From the NCBI GenBank assembly GCA_021780935.1, contig JAJXXT010000130.1:1-64000 (forward strand): DNA of 64,000 nt, read 5' to 3'. Position 1 is the first letter of the stretch. Each line of letters opens with the position of its first letter. Below are positions 49,092 to 58,242 of the stretch, piece by piece. Origin of the DNA: Pseudomonadota bacterium (lineage in GTDB: Bacteria > Pseudomonadota > Alphaproteobacteria > Acetobacterales > Acetobacteraceae). The position numbers were made by a program, and so were the translations under genes. A model generated the notes under the pieces. The model was not told the DNA's origin, made no database searches, and saw only the letters and a list, made by a program, of their open reading frames with translations.

Positions 49092-50004
49092 GCCGCGAAA
49101 GCCGGATCTGGATCAGCGTCACGACAAGGATCATCAGGAACAGCACCACCGAAATCGCCGCCGCGTAGCCCATGCGGAAGAACTGAAACCCCTCCTTGAA
49201 CACCAGCAGCCCCAGCACCAGCGTCGCGTTCACCGGCCCGCCATGGTCCTGGCTCAGCACGTATTGCAGCACGAAGGTCTGGAACGCGCCGATCGTCGAG
49301 AGCGAACACACCAGCAAGGTCGTCCCGCGCAGTTGCGGCATCTCCACATACCAGAACCGCCGCAGCGCCCCCGCACCATCGAGCGAGGCCGCCTCGCTCA
49401 GCTCCGGCGACAGCGTCGCCAGCCCCGCCAGCCAGATCATCATGAAGAACGGCACCGCCGCCCAGTCATGCACCACGACCATCATGATCGGCGCCAGCGT
49501 GGTGTCATAAAGCCAGGCGATCTGCTCGCGGCCAAACATCCAGCCGGTGAGCCAGGTTGCCGCCCCGGTGGGATTCAGCAGCACCTTCCAGACCACGGCG
49601 ACGACCACCAGCGGCGGCAGCACCGGCAGGAAGAACAGCGTCTTCAGCCATTCGCGCGCGGGAAACCGCTGGTGGAACAGCAACGCCGCCAGCAGCGACC
49701 CAACCCAGACCGGCAGCGTGGCACCCAGCACGAACACCAGCGTGTTCATCAGTGCCGTGCCGAACAACGGATCATGCGGCAGCGAGGTGTAGTTGCGCAG
49801 GCCCACGAAATGCCCCGCACTCAGCAGGCTGGTCCGCGTAAGACTGAGCCACAGACCGTAGAAAACAGGAAAGACACTGAACACGGCGAAGAACACCACC
49901 GCCGGCAGGACGAACATCAACCCCCACCAGCGCGGCCGCAGAAAGCGGCGCGCACGGGCGGGGGGAGGGGTGCCGGCAGCGATCGTCTCGGCCCGGGCAT
50001 TCAT
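49081..50004 (-). CDS. Carbohydrate ABC transporter permease, MalF type
   Basis: 307 residues. Membrane segments start at 28-50 (WGLMFVLPAVVFFAVFSVFP). The EAA loop is ELSEAASLDGAGALRRFWYV. The sequence SLTRTSLLSAGHFVGLRNYT is typical of MalF/UgpA-type permeases. It is encoded 23 nt after the binding-protein gene and overlaps the second permease gene, so the three form a sugar transport operon on the minus strand. Confidence 0.92.
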   Translation of the reverse strand: MNARAETIAAGTPPPARARRFLRPRWWGLMFVLPAVVFFAVFSVFPVFYGLWLSLTRTSLLSAGHFVGLRNYTSLPHDPLFGTALMNTLVFVLGATLPVWVGSLLAALLFHQRFPAREWLKTLFFLPVLPPLVVVAVVWKVLLNPTGAATWLTGWMFGREQIAWLYDTTLAPIMMVVVHDWAAVPFFMMIWLAGLATLSPELSEAASLDGAGALRRFWYVEMPQLRGTTLLVCSLSTIGAFQTFVLQYVLSQDHGGPVNATLVLGLLVFKEGFQFFRMGYAAAISVVLFLMILVVTLIQIRLSRHAA

Positions 50005-50026
50005 TGCTGCGCCGCGGCGCTGCGCC

Positions 50027-51340
50027 TCAGCCGCCTTTCAGGATTCGGTTTACCTGCCGGTTCAGATCGGCCATCACCGGCGCCACTTCCTGTCCGCCCT
50101 GCATCACCTGGTCGCGCGCCGCCACCAGCGCCGCCTCGACGCGCGCGATCGGCACCACGCGCGGGGAGAATTTCGACAGTTTCAGCTCGTCGAGGAACAC
50201 GTGCGCCCAGGGATTGGCCCTGTAGGTCGGCGTGTCGATCACGTCCTGGCGCGGCACGAACAGCCCCGCCCCCTCATAAAGCTGCGGCGCGTGATCGATA
50301 TAGGCGCGCGCCATCCGCCAGGCCAGCGCCTGCACGGGTTTGGGCGCCCGCGCATTGGCCATCATGTAGAACGCGTAGGGGTCGAACCCGACATTGGCGC
50401 TACCCTTCGCCCAGCGCGGCGCGGGATAGACGCCGAAATCGATCTTGGCTTTCTGAACCTGCGGGATTCCCCAGATGCCGTAGGTTCCCTCGGACCCGAG
50501 CTGACCGTCGAGGAAGGCGATGCGGGACTCGATATATTGCGGCCCGCCGAGCTTCCAGGTGCGCGCCCAGTCGCCGTAATACTGCATCACCTGATGCGCC
50601 GCCGGCGTGTCGAGATTGGCCTCGTTCCTGGCCTCGTCGACGATGTCCACCCCCAACTGGTGCATCATCGTACTGATCGTGCCATAGAAGATATTGGCGT
50701 TCTCCCAGTCGAAGTCAAAGCCGCGGCGCGTCGGGTTGCCGGATTTGTCGCGCAGCGTCAGCTTCCCCGCCACCGTCGTCATCGCCTCCCAGGTGCGGGG
50801 AAAATCCTTCGCGGGGTCGAGATGCCCCGCCCGGAAGATGACATTGTTGGTGAAGCAACACCAATTGCTCACCTCGCTCGGCACGCCATAAAGCGTGCCG
50901 CCGAAATCCGCCCCCGCGAAGCCGCTGACATACTGGCTGGTCAGCGCCTTGACGTCGGGATAACCCAGCGCCTTGACATCGATCGGGGCGGCGATCCCCG
51001 AATGATGCCATTGCGCCATGAAGGTCGAGCTCCAGTTGAAGAAATCCGGCCCGGCGCCGGCGGCGAACGCCGTCAGCAGCTTGGTGGCGTAGTTCGACGG
51101 CGGAAACACCTGGTATTCCACCTTGACGCCGGGATTGTCCTTCTCGAATTCGGCGATGATCGCCTTGTCGATCGGCAGCCGCGGCGGATGCAGATGCATC
51201 CACATCTTGAGCGTCAGCGGCGCCGCCCTGACATGCGGTGCCGCGAGCCCGGTGCCGACCGCCGCTAGCCCGGCGGCGCCGCGCGCCAGCCCCCGCCGGG
51301 TCACCCCCAGCCGTGTGCCGCCTGTCCTGCGCTGTGCCAT
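50027..51340 (-). CDS. Carbohydrate ABC transporter binding protein
   Basis: 437 residues from ATG 51340, with GGGAGG six bases upstream (an in-frame start at 51370 lacks a site). The N-terminus TRRGLARGAAGLAAVGTGLA is a twin-arginine signal. The mature protein has the type-1 sugar-binding pattern IIAEFEKDNPGVKVEYQV and LLTAFAAGAGPDFFNW, then TPTYRANPWAHVF near the C-terminus. Its gene is divergent from the GntR regulator gene across a palindromic operator, and the neighbours suggest a uronate or a related sugar acid as ligand. Confidence 0.9.
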   Translation of the reverse strand: MAQRRTGGTRLGVTRRGLARGAAGLAAVGTGLAAPHVRAAPLTLKMWMHLHPPRLPIDKAIIAEFEKDNPGVKVEYQVFPPSNYATKLLTAFAAGAGPDFFNWSSTFMAQWHHSGIAAPIDVKALGYPDVKALTSQYVSGFAGADFGGTLYGVPSEVSNWCCFTNNVIFRAGHLDPAKDFPRTWEAMTTVAGKLTLRDKSGNPTRRGFDFDWENANIFYGTISTMMHQLGVDIVDEARNEANLDTPAAHQVMQYYGDWARTWKLGGPQYIESRIAFLDGQLGSEGTYGIWGIPQVQKAKIDFGVYPAPRWAKGSANVGFDPYAFYMMANARAPKPVQALAWRMARAYIDHAPQLYEGAGLFVPRQDVIDTPTYRANPWAHVFLDELKLSKFSPRVVPIARVEAALVAARDQVMQGGQEVAPVMADLNRQVNRILKGG

Positions 51341-51412
51341 TTCCGACCTCCCGCTTTTGATTGTTGCCACCTCGACGTGGCTCCAGGGTTGCGTATCATA
51401 TCAAATCAGTCA

Positions 51413-51428
51413 AGATCATATATGATCT
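51413..51428. promoter_or_regulatory. Perfect 16-bp palindrome between transporter and GntR genes
   Basis: AGATCATATATGATCT is identical to its reverse complement and sits 14 nt before the GTG of the GntR gene and 73 nt before the binding-protein start. TATGAT, a sigma-70 -10-like hexamer, is present in both directions inside it. FCD-type GntR regulators bind short palindromes of this sort near their own gene, so an autoregulatory and operon operator is likely. A related ATCATATC half lies at 51395-51402. Confidence 0.75.
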
Positions 51429-51441
51429 GAACGAGGTCCAC

Positions 51442-52152
51442 GTGCCCCATCCACGCCCGATGCCCCCCAAGCCGGAAGCCGAGCCGAAGGCCGCGCCGCT
51501 CATCGGCTACCGCCGCGTCGCCGACGCGCTGCGCCAGGAGATTCTCGACGGTGTCGTGGCGCCGGGGGGCTGGGTGCGCATGCAGGCGGTCGCGAACCGT
51601 CTCGGCACCAGCGTCCAGCCGGTGCGCGAGGCACTGCAATTGCTGGAAGGCGAGGGCCTGGTCGAGATCCTCCCCAACCGCGGTGCGCGCGTGCACGGGC
51701 TCGATGCCACCCGCCTGCGGCACATCTACGAGGTTCGTGAGGCGCTGGAATCCTTCGCTGCCCGCCGTTTCGCGGAGGATGCACCGCTCGCCGAGCTGCG
51801 CCGCCTCGCCGCGATCCAGGCCCGCCACGATGCGGCCGTCCGCGCCGAGGACGCCGCCGCCGTCGCCGAGACGAACCGGCAATTCCACGCCTGCATCAAC
51901 GGCTTCGGCAATAACCCGCTGCTCATCGACCCGGTCACCCGCTACATCGATCTCGGCCGCATGCTGGTACGTCGCTTTCGCCAGGAAGCCGGCTATCTCC
52001 GACGCGTCGTGCGCGAGCACCACGCCATGCTCGCCGCCTTCCGCCGGCGCGACGCCACGCGCGCGGCCGATCTCGGCGCCGCCCATGTGCGCGTCACGCG
52101 GGAGGTGATGCTGGCCAGCCTCGCCGCGATAACAGGGAAAAAAGCAGCATGA
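51442..52152 (+). CDS. GntR-family transcriptional regulator, FCD type
   Basis: 236 residues from GTG 51442, which has GAGG five bases upstream; in-frame codons further upstream would run through the operator. The N-terminal winged helix is ADALRQEILDGVVAPGGWVR then VQPVREALQLLEGEGLVEI. The C-terminal all-helical FCD ligand-binding domain starts near YEVREALESFAARRF and has the metal-binding His/Asp pattern in HHAMLAAFRRRDA. It likely senses a sugar acid and controls the divergent transporter and the catabolic genes that follow (4-nt overlap). Confidence 0.9.
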   Translation: MPHPRPMPPKPEAEPKAAPLIGYRRVADALRQEILDGVVAPGGWVRMQAVANRLGTSVQPVREALQLLEGEGLVEILPNRGARVHGLDATRLRHIYEVREALESFAARRFAEDAPLAELRRLAAIQARHDAAVRAEDAAAVAETNRQFHACINGFGNNPLLIDPVTRYIDLGRMLVRRFRQEAGYLRRVVREHHAMLAAFRRRDATRAADLGAAHVRVTREVMLASLAAITGKKAA

Positions 52153-53348
52153 CCGACATGACGATCCGCACCGCCCGCGTCGTGGTCTGCTCGCCCGGGC
52201 GCAATTTCGTCACCCTGGTGGTCGAGACCGTGGGCGGCCTTACCGGCATCGGCGACGCCACGGTGAACGGTCGCGAGGCCACGGTCGTTGCGCATCTGCA
52301 ACGAGAGGTCATTCCGGCCCTCATCGGCCGCGACGCCGGCCGCATCGAGGACATCTGGCAATATCTCTATCGCGGCGCCTACTGGCGCGGCGGCCCGATT
52401 GCGCTTGCCGCCATCGGGGCGGTCGATGTGGCGCTCTGGGATATCAAGGCGAAGGCTGCCGGCATGCCGCTCTACCAGCTTCTCGGCGGCGCCTCGCGCG
52501 AGCGCATGCTCTGCTACCCTCACGCCCGCGGGGGCGACATCGAGGCGCTCGGCGACGACGTTGCCCGCCTGCGCGAGCTCGGCTTCCGCGCCGTCCGCCT
52601 GCACTGCGACATTCCCGGCGAGCCGGCCGGCCACGCCGCGACACCGCCGCAGGGCGCCGCCCGGCCCGTGGAGATCACCCGCGACCCCGACGCCTATACG
52701 CGCTTCACACCCCGCATGCTTGCCGCCATCCGTGCCCGCTTCGGCGAGGAGTTGCACCTCCTGCACGACATCCACAACCGGGTGACGCCGATCCAGGCCG
52801 CCCGTATCGCCAAGGAAACGGAACCGCTCAACCTGTTCTGGCTGGAGGACCCGGTGCCGGCGGAAAATCCTGAGGTGCTGCGCCTCATCCGCCGCGCCAG
52901 CACCACGCCGCTCGCGGTCGGCGAGGTGCTGAACTCGATTCATGATGTCCGCGTCATGATCCAGGAACAGCTCATCGACTACATCCGCGTGACCCCCGTG
53001 CATGCCGGCGGTATCACCCAGGTGCGGCGCATCGCCGACCTCGCTTCCCTTTATCAGATCCGCACCGCCTTCCACGGCGCGCCCGACATGTCCCCCGTCA
53101 ATTTCGGCGCCGCCCTCCATCTCGGCCGCGCCCTGCCCAATTTCGGCATCCAGGAATATGCCGGCCACGCGGCCCAGGCGGCCGAAGTCTTCCACGCCGC
53201 CTGGCAATGCGCCGACGGTCACATGACGACTGGTGAGGCGCCCGGCCACGGGGTTACGCTCGACGAGGCGGCGGCCAGCCGCTTCCCCTACGAGCCATCC
53301 TTCCTGCCGGTGGTCCGCCTGCCCGACGGCGCCATCTGGAACTACTGA
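52149..53348 (+). CDS. Enolase-superfamily sugar-acid dehydratase (mannonate dehydratase type)
   Basis: 399 residues. It has the barrel motifs of the RspA/ManD family: YQLLGGASRERMLCYPHARG, then LLHDIHNRVTPIQAA (catalytic/metal Asp and His), FWLEDPVPAENP, and GGITQVRRIADLA. The C-terminus LPDGAIWNY is typical of the family, whose members end WNY/WNW. It would dehydrate an aldonic or aldaric acid to a 2-keto-3-deoxy acid. Co-location with a uronate dehydrogenase-like and an SMP-30 protein supports a sugar-acid pathway; the exact substrate remains open. Confidence 0.9.
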   Translation: MTDMTIRTARVVVCSPGRNFVTLVVETVGGLTGIGDATVNGREATVVAHLQREVIPALIGRDAGRIEDIWQYLYRGAYWRGGPIALAAIGAVDVALWDIKAKAAGMPLYQLLGGASRERMLCYPHARGGDIEALGDDVARLRELGFRAVRLHCDIPGEPAGHAATPPQGAARPVEITRDPDAYTRFTPRMLAAIRARFGEELHLLHDIHNRVTPIQAARIAKETEPLNLFWLEDPVPAENPEVLRLIRRASTTPLAVGEVLNSIHDVRVMIQEQLIDYIRVTPVHAGGITQVRRIADLASLYQIRTAFHGAPDMSPVNFGAALHLGRALPNFGIQEYAGHAAQAAEVFHAAWQCADGHMTTGEAPGHGVTLDEAAASRFPYEPSFLPVVRLPDGAIWNY

Positions 53349-53370
53349 GATATGTAATGAAAGCAAAACG

Positions 53371-54180
53371 ATGAAACTGCTCATCACCGGTGCCGCGGGC
53401 GCGCTTGCCCGCCGCCTGCGCCCGCATTTCTTGGCGCTCGGCCACGATCTCGTCCTGCTCGACCGCGACGGCGCCGACCCCGCGATCCTCGCCGCCGATC
53501 TCGCGCAATGGGGCGAGTGGCGCCGGCACTTCGCGGGCGTCGATACCGTCATCCACCTCGCCGGTGACCCTCGGCCCGGCGCCTCCTGGTCCTCCGTTCA
53601 GGTCAGCAACATCGACGCCACGCTCAACGTCTTCGGCGCCGCCGCGCAGGGCGGTGCGAAACGCCTCGTCTTCGCCAGCTCCAACTGGGTGCTCGCCGGG
53701 CAGCGTTTCGAAACAGCAACGCTCGACGCGGCAACCGAGCCCTATCCCGTCAACCCCTATGGCGCCGCCAAGCTGTTCGGCGAGCGGCTCGGGCGCGCCT
53801 GGGCCGACATCCACGCCATCTCCACCATCGCGCTGCGCATCGGCTATTGCCAGCGCGACCACGACAACCAGCCGGGCACGCATATGGGCTGGGGAGTGTG
53901 GGGTCAGCGCATGTGGCTGTCGGACCGCGATCTCTGCCAGGGTTTCGAAAAAGCCGTGCTGGCGCCGGCCAGCCTGCGCTTCGGCGTGTTCAACCTGGTG
54001 TCGGACAACGCCGGCATGCGCTGGCGCCTCGACGATGCGGCCGACGCCCTCGGCTACGCCCCCGCCGACCGCTCCACGCCCCAGGAAACCCCGGCGATGG
54101 CCGAGGAGACCGATGCCGCGCTGCGCGCCCGCCGCCTGGTGGAGGCCACCGAAACCCTCGTGCAGCGCCGCCGCTGGTAG
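53371..54180 (+). CDS. NAD-dependent epimerase/dehydratase family, uronate-dehydrogenase-like
   Basis: 269 residues. The Rossmann motif is LLITGAAGALARRLRPHF (TGxxGxxG), the active-site strand has VFASSNWVLAG, and the catalytic Tyr/Lys pair is in NPYGAAKLFGE. VIHLAGDPRPGASW and IGYCQRDHD match uronate dehydrogenase-type extended SDRs, which are shorter than most epimerases. It may oxidise a uronate to its aldarolactone. It is 22 nt downstream of the dehydratase gene, with only a short ribosome-binding region between them. Confidence 0.8.
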   Translation: MKLLITGAAGALARRLRPHFLALGHDLVLLDRDGADPAILAADLAQWGEWRRHFAGVDTVIHLAGDPRPGASWSSVQVSNIDATLNVFGAAAQGGAKRLVFASSNWVLAGQRFETATLDAATEPYPVNPYGAAKLFGERLGRAWADIHAISTIALRIGYCQRDHDNQPGTHMGWGVWGQRMWLSDRDLCQGFEKAVLAPASLRFGVFNLVSDNAGMRWRLDDAADALGYAPADRSTPQETPAMAEETDAALRARRLVEATETLVQRRRW

Positions 54181-54186
54181 CCGGCG

Positions 54187-55062
54187 TCAGTCCGCGAAAC
54201 GGCTGATCGCCACCCCCATCGCCGGGGCGGCCAGCCGGAACAGCCCGCCGGCATGCGCCTCCTCGGTGTCGTCGCGGCGCAGACTGGTCACATACATCGT
54301 CTCGCCGGCAAAACAGACCATGGTCGGCGTGGACACCGGCACCGCGATCCGCCTTCGCACCAGTCCATCCGCGCCGATCGCGTTGATGCACCCCGCCGTC
54401 ACGCCGGCCGACCAGTACGTGCCGAGCGTGTCCATCGCCGCGCCATCCGGCTGCCCATCGGCCGCCGTGAGCGTCGCAAACAGGCGCCGCTCGCCGATCG
54501 CCCCGCTCGCCGGGTCGAACTGCCAGGCATCGATGCGGCCCGTCGGCGTGTCCGCGTGATACATGGTTCGCCCGTCCGCCGACCACGCCAGCCCGTTCGA
54601 GGTGCCATAGCCGCCGGATTTGCGCTCCACCACGCCGTCTGGCCGCACCCGGTAGAGCGAGCCGATCGGCCGCCGCCGCTTGTCGCGGTCCATGCTGCCG
54701 ACCCAGAAGCACCCGTCCGGCCCCACCTTGCCGTCATTCAACCGGCACTCCGGCGCCTCGTCCACCGGCCCGGCGAAATCCTCGATCGCACCTGTTTCGA
54801 GATCAAAACGTATAAATCGGTTCGACAGCGCCACGATCAGCCGGCCGGAGCGGCACAGCCCGAAGCTCGCGACCAGGTCCGGCAACTGCCAGCTCCGCCG
54901 CGTGCCGTCCGCGACATCGAGCGCATGGATCCGCCCCGCCGGAATATCGCAGAACAGCACCCGTCCGGCCGCCGCATCCCACAGGCACCCCTCGCCCACG
55001 CCGCAGCGTGCGTCCCAGACCAGTGCCACCGCCTCCGCGTCGGTGCCGGGCGCCCCGCTCAT
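54187..55062 (-). CDS. SMP-30/gluconolactonase family protein
   Basis: 291 residues. Typical six-bladed propeller motifs: GVGEGCLWDAAAGRVLFCDI (metal-binding Glu), ECRLNDGKVGPDGCFWVGSM, YGTSNGLAWSADGRTMYHAD and DGAAMDTLGTYWSAGV. It hydrolyses sugar lactones and would take the product of the convergent uronate-dehydrogenase-like enzyme. It is convergent with that gene (6-nt gap). Its start overlaps the stop of the lipoprotein gene upstream on the same strand. Confidence 0.9.
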   Translation of the reverse strand: MSGAPGTDAEAVALVWDARCGVGEGCLWDAAAGRVLFCDIPAGRIHALDVADGTRRSWQLPDLVASFGLCRSGRLIVALSNRFIRFDLETGAIEDFAGPVDEAPECRLNDGKVGPDGCFWVGSMDRDKRRRPIGSLYRVRPDGVVERKSGGYGTSNGLAWSADGRTMYHADTPTGRIDAWQFDPASGAIGERRLFATLTAADGQPDGAAMDTLGTYWSAGVTAGCINAIGADGLVRRRIAVPVSTPTMVCFAGETMYVTSLRRDDTEEAHAGGLFRLAAPAMGVAISRFAD

Positions 55063-55397
55063 GGCGACGTCTTCGGCCGCTGGATCGTGGTTGTCGCCTC
55101 GCCGGTCTGCCCGTTCAGGCACTGCGTCACCAGCCGGTCGCGCGCATGCTGGCCCGCCAGCAATTGCGGCTCGCTGCGCCCGATCGCGCCCGAGAACGGC
55201 GAGCCCACAGCGCTCGCCTCGTCGTTGGACTGCATGGCATCGGCGGGGTGGCGCAGCGCATAGATCTCGTCCGCCCGTGCCTCGCACGCGCTCACCTGCC
55301 CGGCACTCGCGCCACTGCGCGGCCCGTTCATCATCGCGGCACAGCCGCCAAGCACCAGTGGCGACAGCAACAGCGGCAGGAAAGCAAGGTGTTTCAT
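55059..55397 (-). CDS. Small lipoprotein
   Basis: 112 residues from ATG 55397 with GGGGGG just upstream. Signal peptide and lipobox: LAFLPLLLSPLVLGGC, cysteine at about residue 19. The mature part contains charged Ala/Glu/Asp helices (ARADEIYALRHPADAMQSND) without a known domain. It precedes the lactonase gene with a 4-nt overlap but is likely unrelated in function. Unknown function. Confidence 0.65.
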   Translation of the reverse strand: MKHLAFLPLLLSPLVLGGCAAMMNGPRSGASAGQVSACEARADEIYALRHPADAMQSNDEASAVGSPFSGAIGRSEPQLLAGQHARDRLVTQCLNGQTGEATTTIQRPKTSP

Positions 55398-55495
55398 CCC
55401 CCCACCATGCCGCGCCGCGACCCCGATGACCAGCCGCCGTGTGGGTAACGAAGCCGCGGTCGCCGCGAACGAAGCCGCGCCAGCGCGCGACCGCG

Positions 55496-56602
55496 CTATG
55501 CCGGGATGACCCAGGGCCGCTCCAGCACAACGCGCATCACGCCCTCGCGCGGCGCATCCTCGGCCACGTCCATCAGCACCTCCGCCCCACCCGCCTCCTC
55601 GCCGCCACCGAGCACCAGCCGCAGCTCCCACCCGCCGCCGCGATACCGCGCCCCGATCACCCGAGCCGAGAACCCATCCGCTTCCTCGCGCACCGCCTCC
55701 GGCCGGATCAGCGCCCGCGCCGGCCCCGGTTGCGTTCCCTCCGCCATCCGCGCCGCCATCCGCCGTCCGCCGATCTCCACCTCTCCCGCCCGCGTCACCA
55801 CGGCGCCCAGCACCGCCCCCCGCCCGACAAACGTCGCGACGAACGCGTCCGCGGGCTCGCGATACAGCGTCGCGGGGTCCGCCACCTGGCGCAGCCGGCC
55901 GCCCTCGATCACGCCGATGCGGTCGGCGATGGTCATCGCCTCCATCTGGTCGTGCGTGACGTAGATCATCGCCGCCCCGACACGCGCCCGCAGGGCGGCG
56001 ATCTTGCCCAGCATCGCCCCCTTCAGATGCGGGTCGAGATTGGCCAGCGGCTCGTCGAGCAGCACCAGCCGCGGATCCGCCACCAGCGCGCGGGCCAGCG
56101 CCACGCGCTGCCGCTGCCCGCCGGAGAGCGAGGCAACGTCGCGCTCGCCGAATCCCGCCATCCCGACCATGCCCAGCGCCGCCTGCGCCCGCTCGCGCGC
56201 CGGCGCCCACGCCACCCCCGCCCGGTCCAGCGGGTAGCGCACGTTGCGCGCCGCATCGAGATGCGGCCACAGCGCGAAGTTCTGAAACACGAACCCGAAA
56301 TGCCGTCGTTCCGGCGCGACGAAACGCTGCCCGTCGTCGAGCACCGCGCCGGCGAACGCGATCCGCCCCCGATCCACCCGCTCGAACCCCGCCACCAGCC
56401 GCAACAGCGTGGATTTGCCGGAGCCGGACGGCCCGAGCAGCGCCAGCGCCTCGCCGGGCGCCACCGCAAGCGACACATCGGCCAGGACCGTGGTCGCCCC
56501 GAACGCCTTGCCCACCGCCTCGACCGTCAACCCCTCCCTCACGGCCCGCGGCTCGGTCACGCCAGCCCCCCTCACGCCAGCCCCCCTCACGCCTGCCCCC
56601 AT
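55496..56602 (-). CDS. ABC transporter ATPase, ferric-iron (FbpC/AfuC) type
   Basis: 368 residues from the ATG at 56602, which overlaps the permease stop (TGATG). Walker A is GPSGSGKSTLL, the signature is LSGGQRQRVALARAL, and Walker B is RLVLLDEPLANLDP; the C-terminal part is TOBE-like. The N-terminal end is a short repeat GAGVRGAGVRGAGV, encoded by tandem 15-bp repeats at the gene start, which is not conserved in the family. It works with the double permease and the binding protein encoded upstream on the minus strand. Confidence 0.9.
   Translation of the reverse strand: MGAGVRGAGVRGAGVTEPRAVREGLTVEAVGKAFGATTVLADVSLAVAPGEALALLGPSGSGKSTLLRLVAGFERVDRGRIAFAGAVLDDGQRFVAPERRHFGFVFQNFALWPHLDAARNVRYPLDRAGVAWAPARERAQAALGMVGMAGFGERDVASLSGGQRQRVALARALVADPRLVLLDEPLANLDPHLKGAMLGKIAALRARVGAAMIYVTHDQMEAMTIADRIGVIEGGRLRQVADPATLYREPADAFVATFVGRGAVLGAVVTRAGEVEIGGRRMAARMAEGTQPGPARALIRPEAVREEADGFSARVIGARYRGGGWELRLVLGGGEEAGGAEVLMDVAEDAPREGVMRVVLERPWVIPA
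56558..56602 (+). repeat. Three tandem 15-bp repeats at the start of the ABC ATPase gene
   Basis: Units at 56558-56572, 56573-56587 and 56588-56602 (CACGCCAGCCCCCCT twice, CACGCCTGCCCCCAT once). They are in frame and encode GAGVR three times on the minus strand. A fourth, degenerate unit begins at 56603 and reaches into the permease gene. Confidence 0.9.
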
Positions 56603-58221
56603 CACGCCTGCCAAGGCAACAGCCGCCGCCCGCGCAGCGCCGCCCCCGCCGCCAGCATCAGCGCCACCGTCGCGACCACGGCGACCACGGAAAGAGCGGC
56701 CGCCCGCGTTGCCTCCCCGGCCTGTTCGAGGTTGAAAACCCCCACCCCCAGCGTCTCATGCCCCGCCGACCACAGCAGCGCGGAGACCGTCAGCTCGTTG
56801 AACGCCGCCAGAAACACCAGCGTCACCGCGGAGACCGAAGCCGGCAGCGCCAGCGGCAGGATCACGGTGAGAAACCGGGGCAGGGGGGCCGCGCCGGCGC
56901 TCGCCGCCGCCTCCTCCAGCGCCGGGTCCAGCGTCGCCATCGCCGCCGCCAGCGGCCGCCGCGCCAGGGCGGCAAACCGCGCGAGATAGGCCGCAAGAAT
57001 GATCCCGAGCGTGTTGTACAGCGCGATCCCCGCCACCGGCCGCAGATAGACCAGGATGCACCCGATCGCGAGCACCAGTCCCGGAACGACATAGGGGATT
57101 TCGAGCGCCCCCAGCAGCGCCCGCGCCGCCGGCGCCCGCCGCGCCGCGTGGCACACCGCGACGAGCAGCCCCGCCAGCACCACGCCGGCCGCCAGCGACA
57201 GCAGCAGCGAGTCCAGCAGCGCCCGCCGCGTCGCCCCCGCCGCAAGGACCGAACGGAAATTGCCCAGACCCAGTGTGGCCATCGCCGGTACCACCCCCAG
57301 CGCCGGCAGCAGCGAGGTCAGCACCAGCGCTGCCAGCGGTGCCGCCAGCAGCAGCGCCAGCAACGCCCAGACCAGCACCGCCAGCGGCAAGCGCCACGCG
57401 CCCAGCCGCAGCTGCACGTGCCGCCCCGCCTGGGTCGCCACCTGGCGCAGCAGCAGCGCCTCCGCCCCCGCCCCAGCCAACGCCAGCAGCGCCAGCAACA
57501 ACGCCAGCGACGCCGCCTCACCGATCGCGCCGAGCCCGAACCCGGTGAGTTGCTGGTAGATCAGCGTCGTCAGCATCGGATACCGCCCCGGCACCGCGAG
57601 CAGCGCCGGAGTGCCGAAATTGCCGATCGCGGCGACAAAGGAGAGCGAAACGCCGCCCAGCAGGCCCGGCCGCGCCAGCCCCAGCACCAGCAGAATCTGC
57701 CGTATCCGTCCGGCGCCCCCGGCCTGTGCCGCCTCCACCAGCTCCGCCGGGATCGCCGCCAGCGAAGCCCGCAGCGCCAGATAGACAATCGGCGCCTGCT
57801 CCACCGCCAGCAGGAACGCCACGCCAAAGGGCCCATACAGCGGCTCGTGCCCCGGCGCCGGCGCCAGCCCCAGCGGCGCCAGCACCGGCGAGGCGGGCCC
57901 GGTCAGCACCAGCCAGGCCTGCGCCGTGATCTGCGGCGGCACGATCAGCAGCAGCAGGAACAGGAACGCGACGCCGCGCCGCGCCGCCAGGTCGGTCAGT
58001 GTCAGCAGCACGGCAAAGAACGTGCCCAACACGCCGGCGAGCACCGTGCTCACCACCCCCATCACCACGCTGTGCGCCAGCGCCGCCAGCGCCACCGGGG
58101 AGGCGAGGGCGGCCAGCGCCGGCGCCGACAACGTTGCCACGCCGAGACGAAGAAGCGGCGGAAACGCCACCAGCGCCAGCGCCACGCCGCAGACCGCCGG
58201 CAGCCAGGCCGCTCGCTTCAC
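56602..58221 (-). CDS. ABC transporter permease, fused double-domain ferric-iron type
   Basis: 539 residues with about 12 membrane segments. Two permease halves are visible, each with its own EAA loop (AELVEAAQAGGAGRIRQILL near 155-175 and ALEEAAASAGAAPLPRFLTV near 430-450), as in FbpB/AfuB and related fused permeases. The protein needs one ATPase pair only. It overlaps the ATPase gene and follows the binding protein gene by 21 nt. Confidence 0.9.
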   Translation of the reverse strand: MKRAAWLPAVCGVALALVAFPPLLRLGVATLSAPALAALASPVALAALAHSVVMGVVSTVLAGVLGTFFAVLLTLTDLAARRGVAFLFLLLLIVPPQITAQAWLVLTGPASPVLAPLGLAPAPGHEPLYGPFGVAFLLAVEQAPIVYLALRASLAAIPAELVEAAQAGGAGRIRQILLVLGLARPGLLGGVSLSFVAAIGNFGTPALLAVPGRYPMLTTLIYQQLTGFGLGAIGEAASLALLLALLALAGAGAEALLLRQVATQAGRHVQLRLGAWRLPLAVLVWALLALLLAAPLAALVLTSLLPALGVVPAMATLGLGNFRSVLAAGATRRALLDSLLLSLAAGVVLAGLLVAVCHAARRAPAARALLGALEIPYVVPGLVLAIGCILVYLRPVAGIALYNTLGIILAAYLARFAALARRPLAAAMATLDPALEEAAASAGAAPLPRFLTVILPLALPASVSAVTLVFLAAFNELTVSALLWSAGHETLGVGVFNLEQAGEATRAAALSVVAVVATVALMLAAGAALRGRRLLPWQA

Positions 58222-58242
58222 GCCCGCGCCGCCCGCTGCCGT

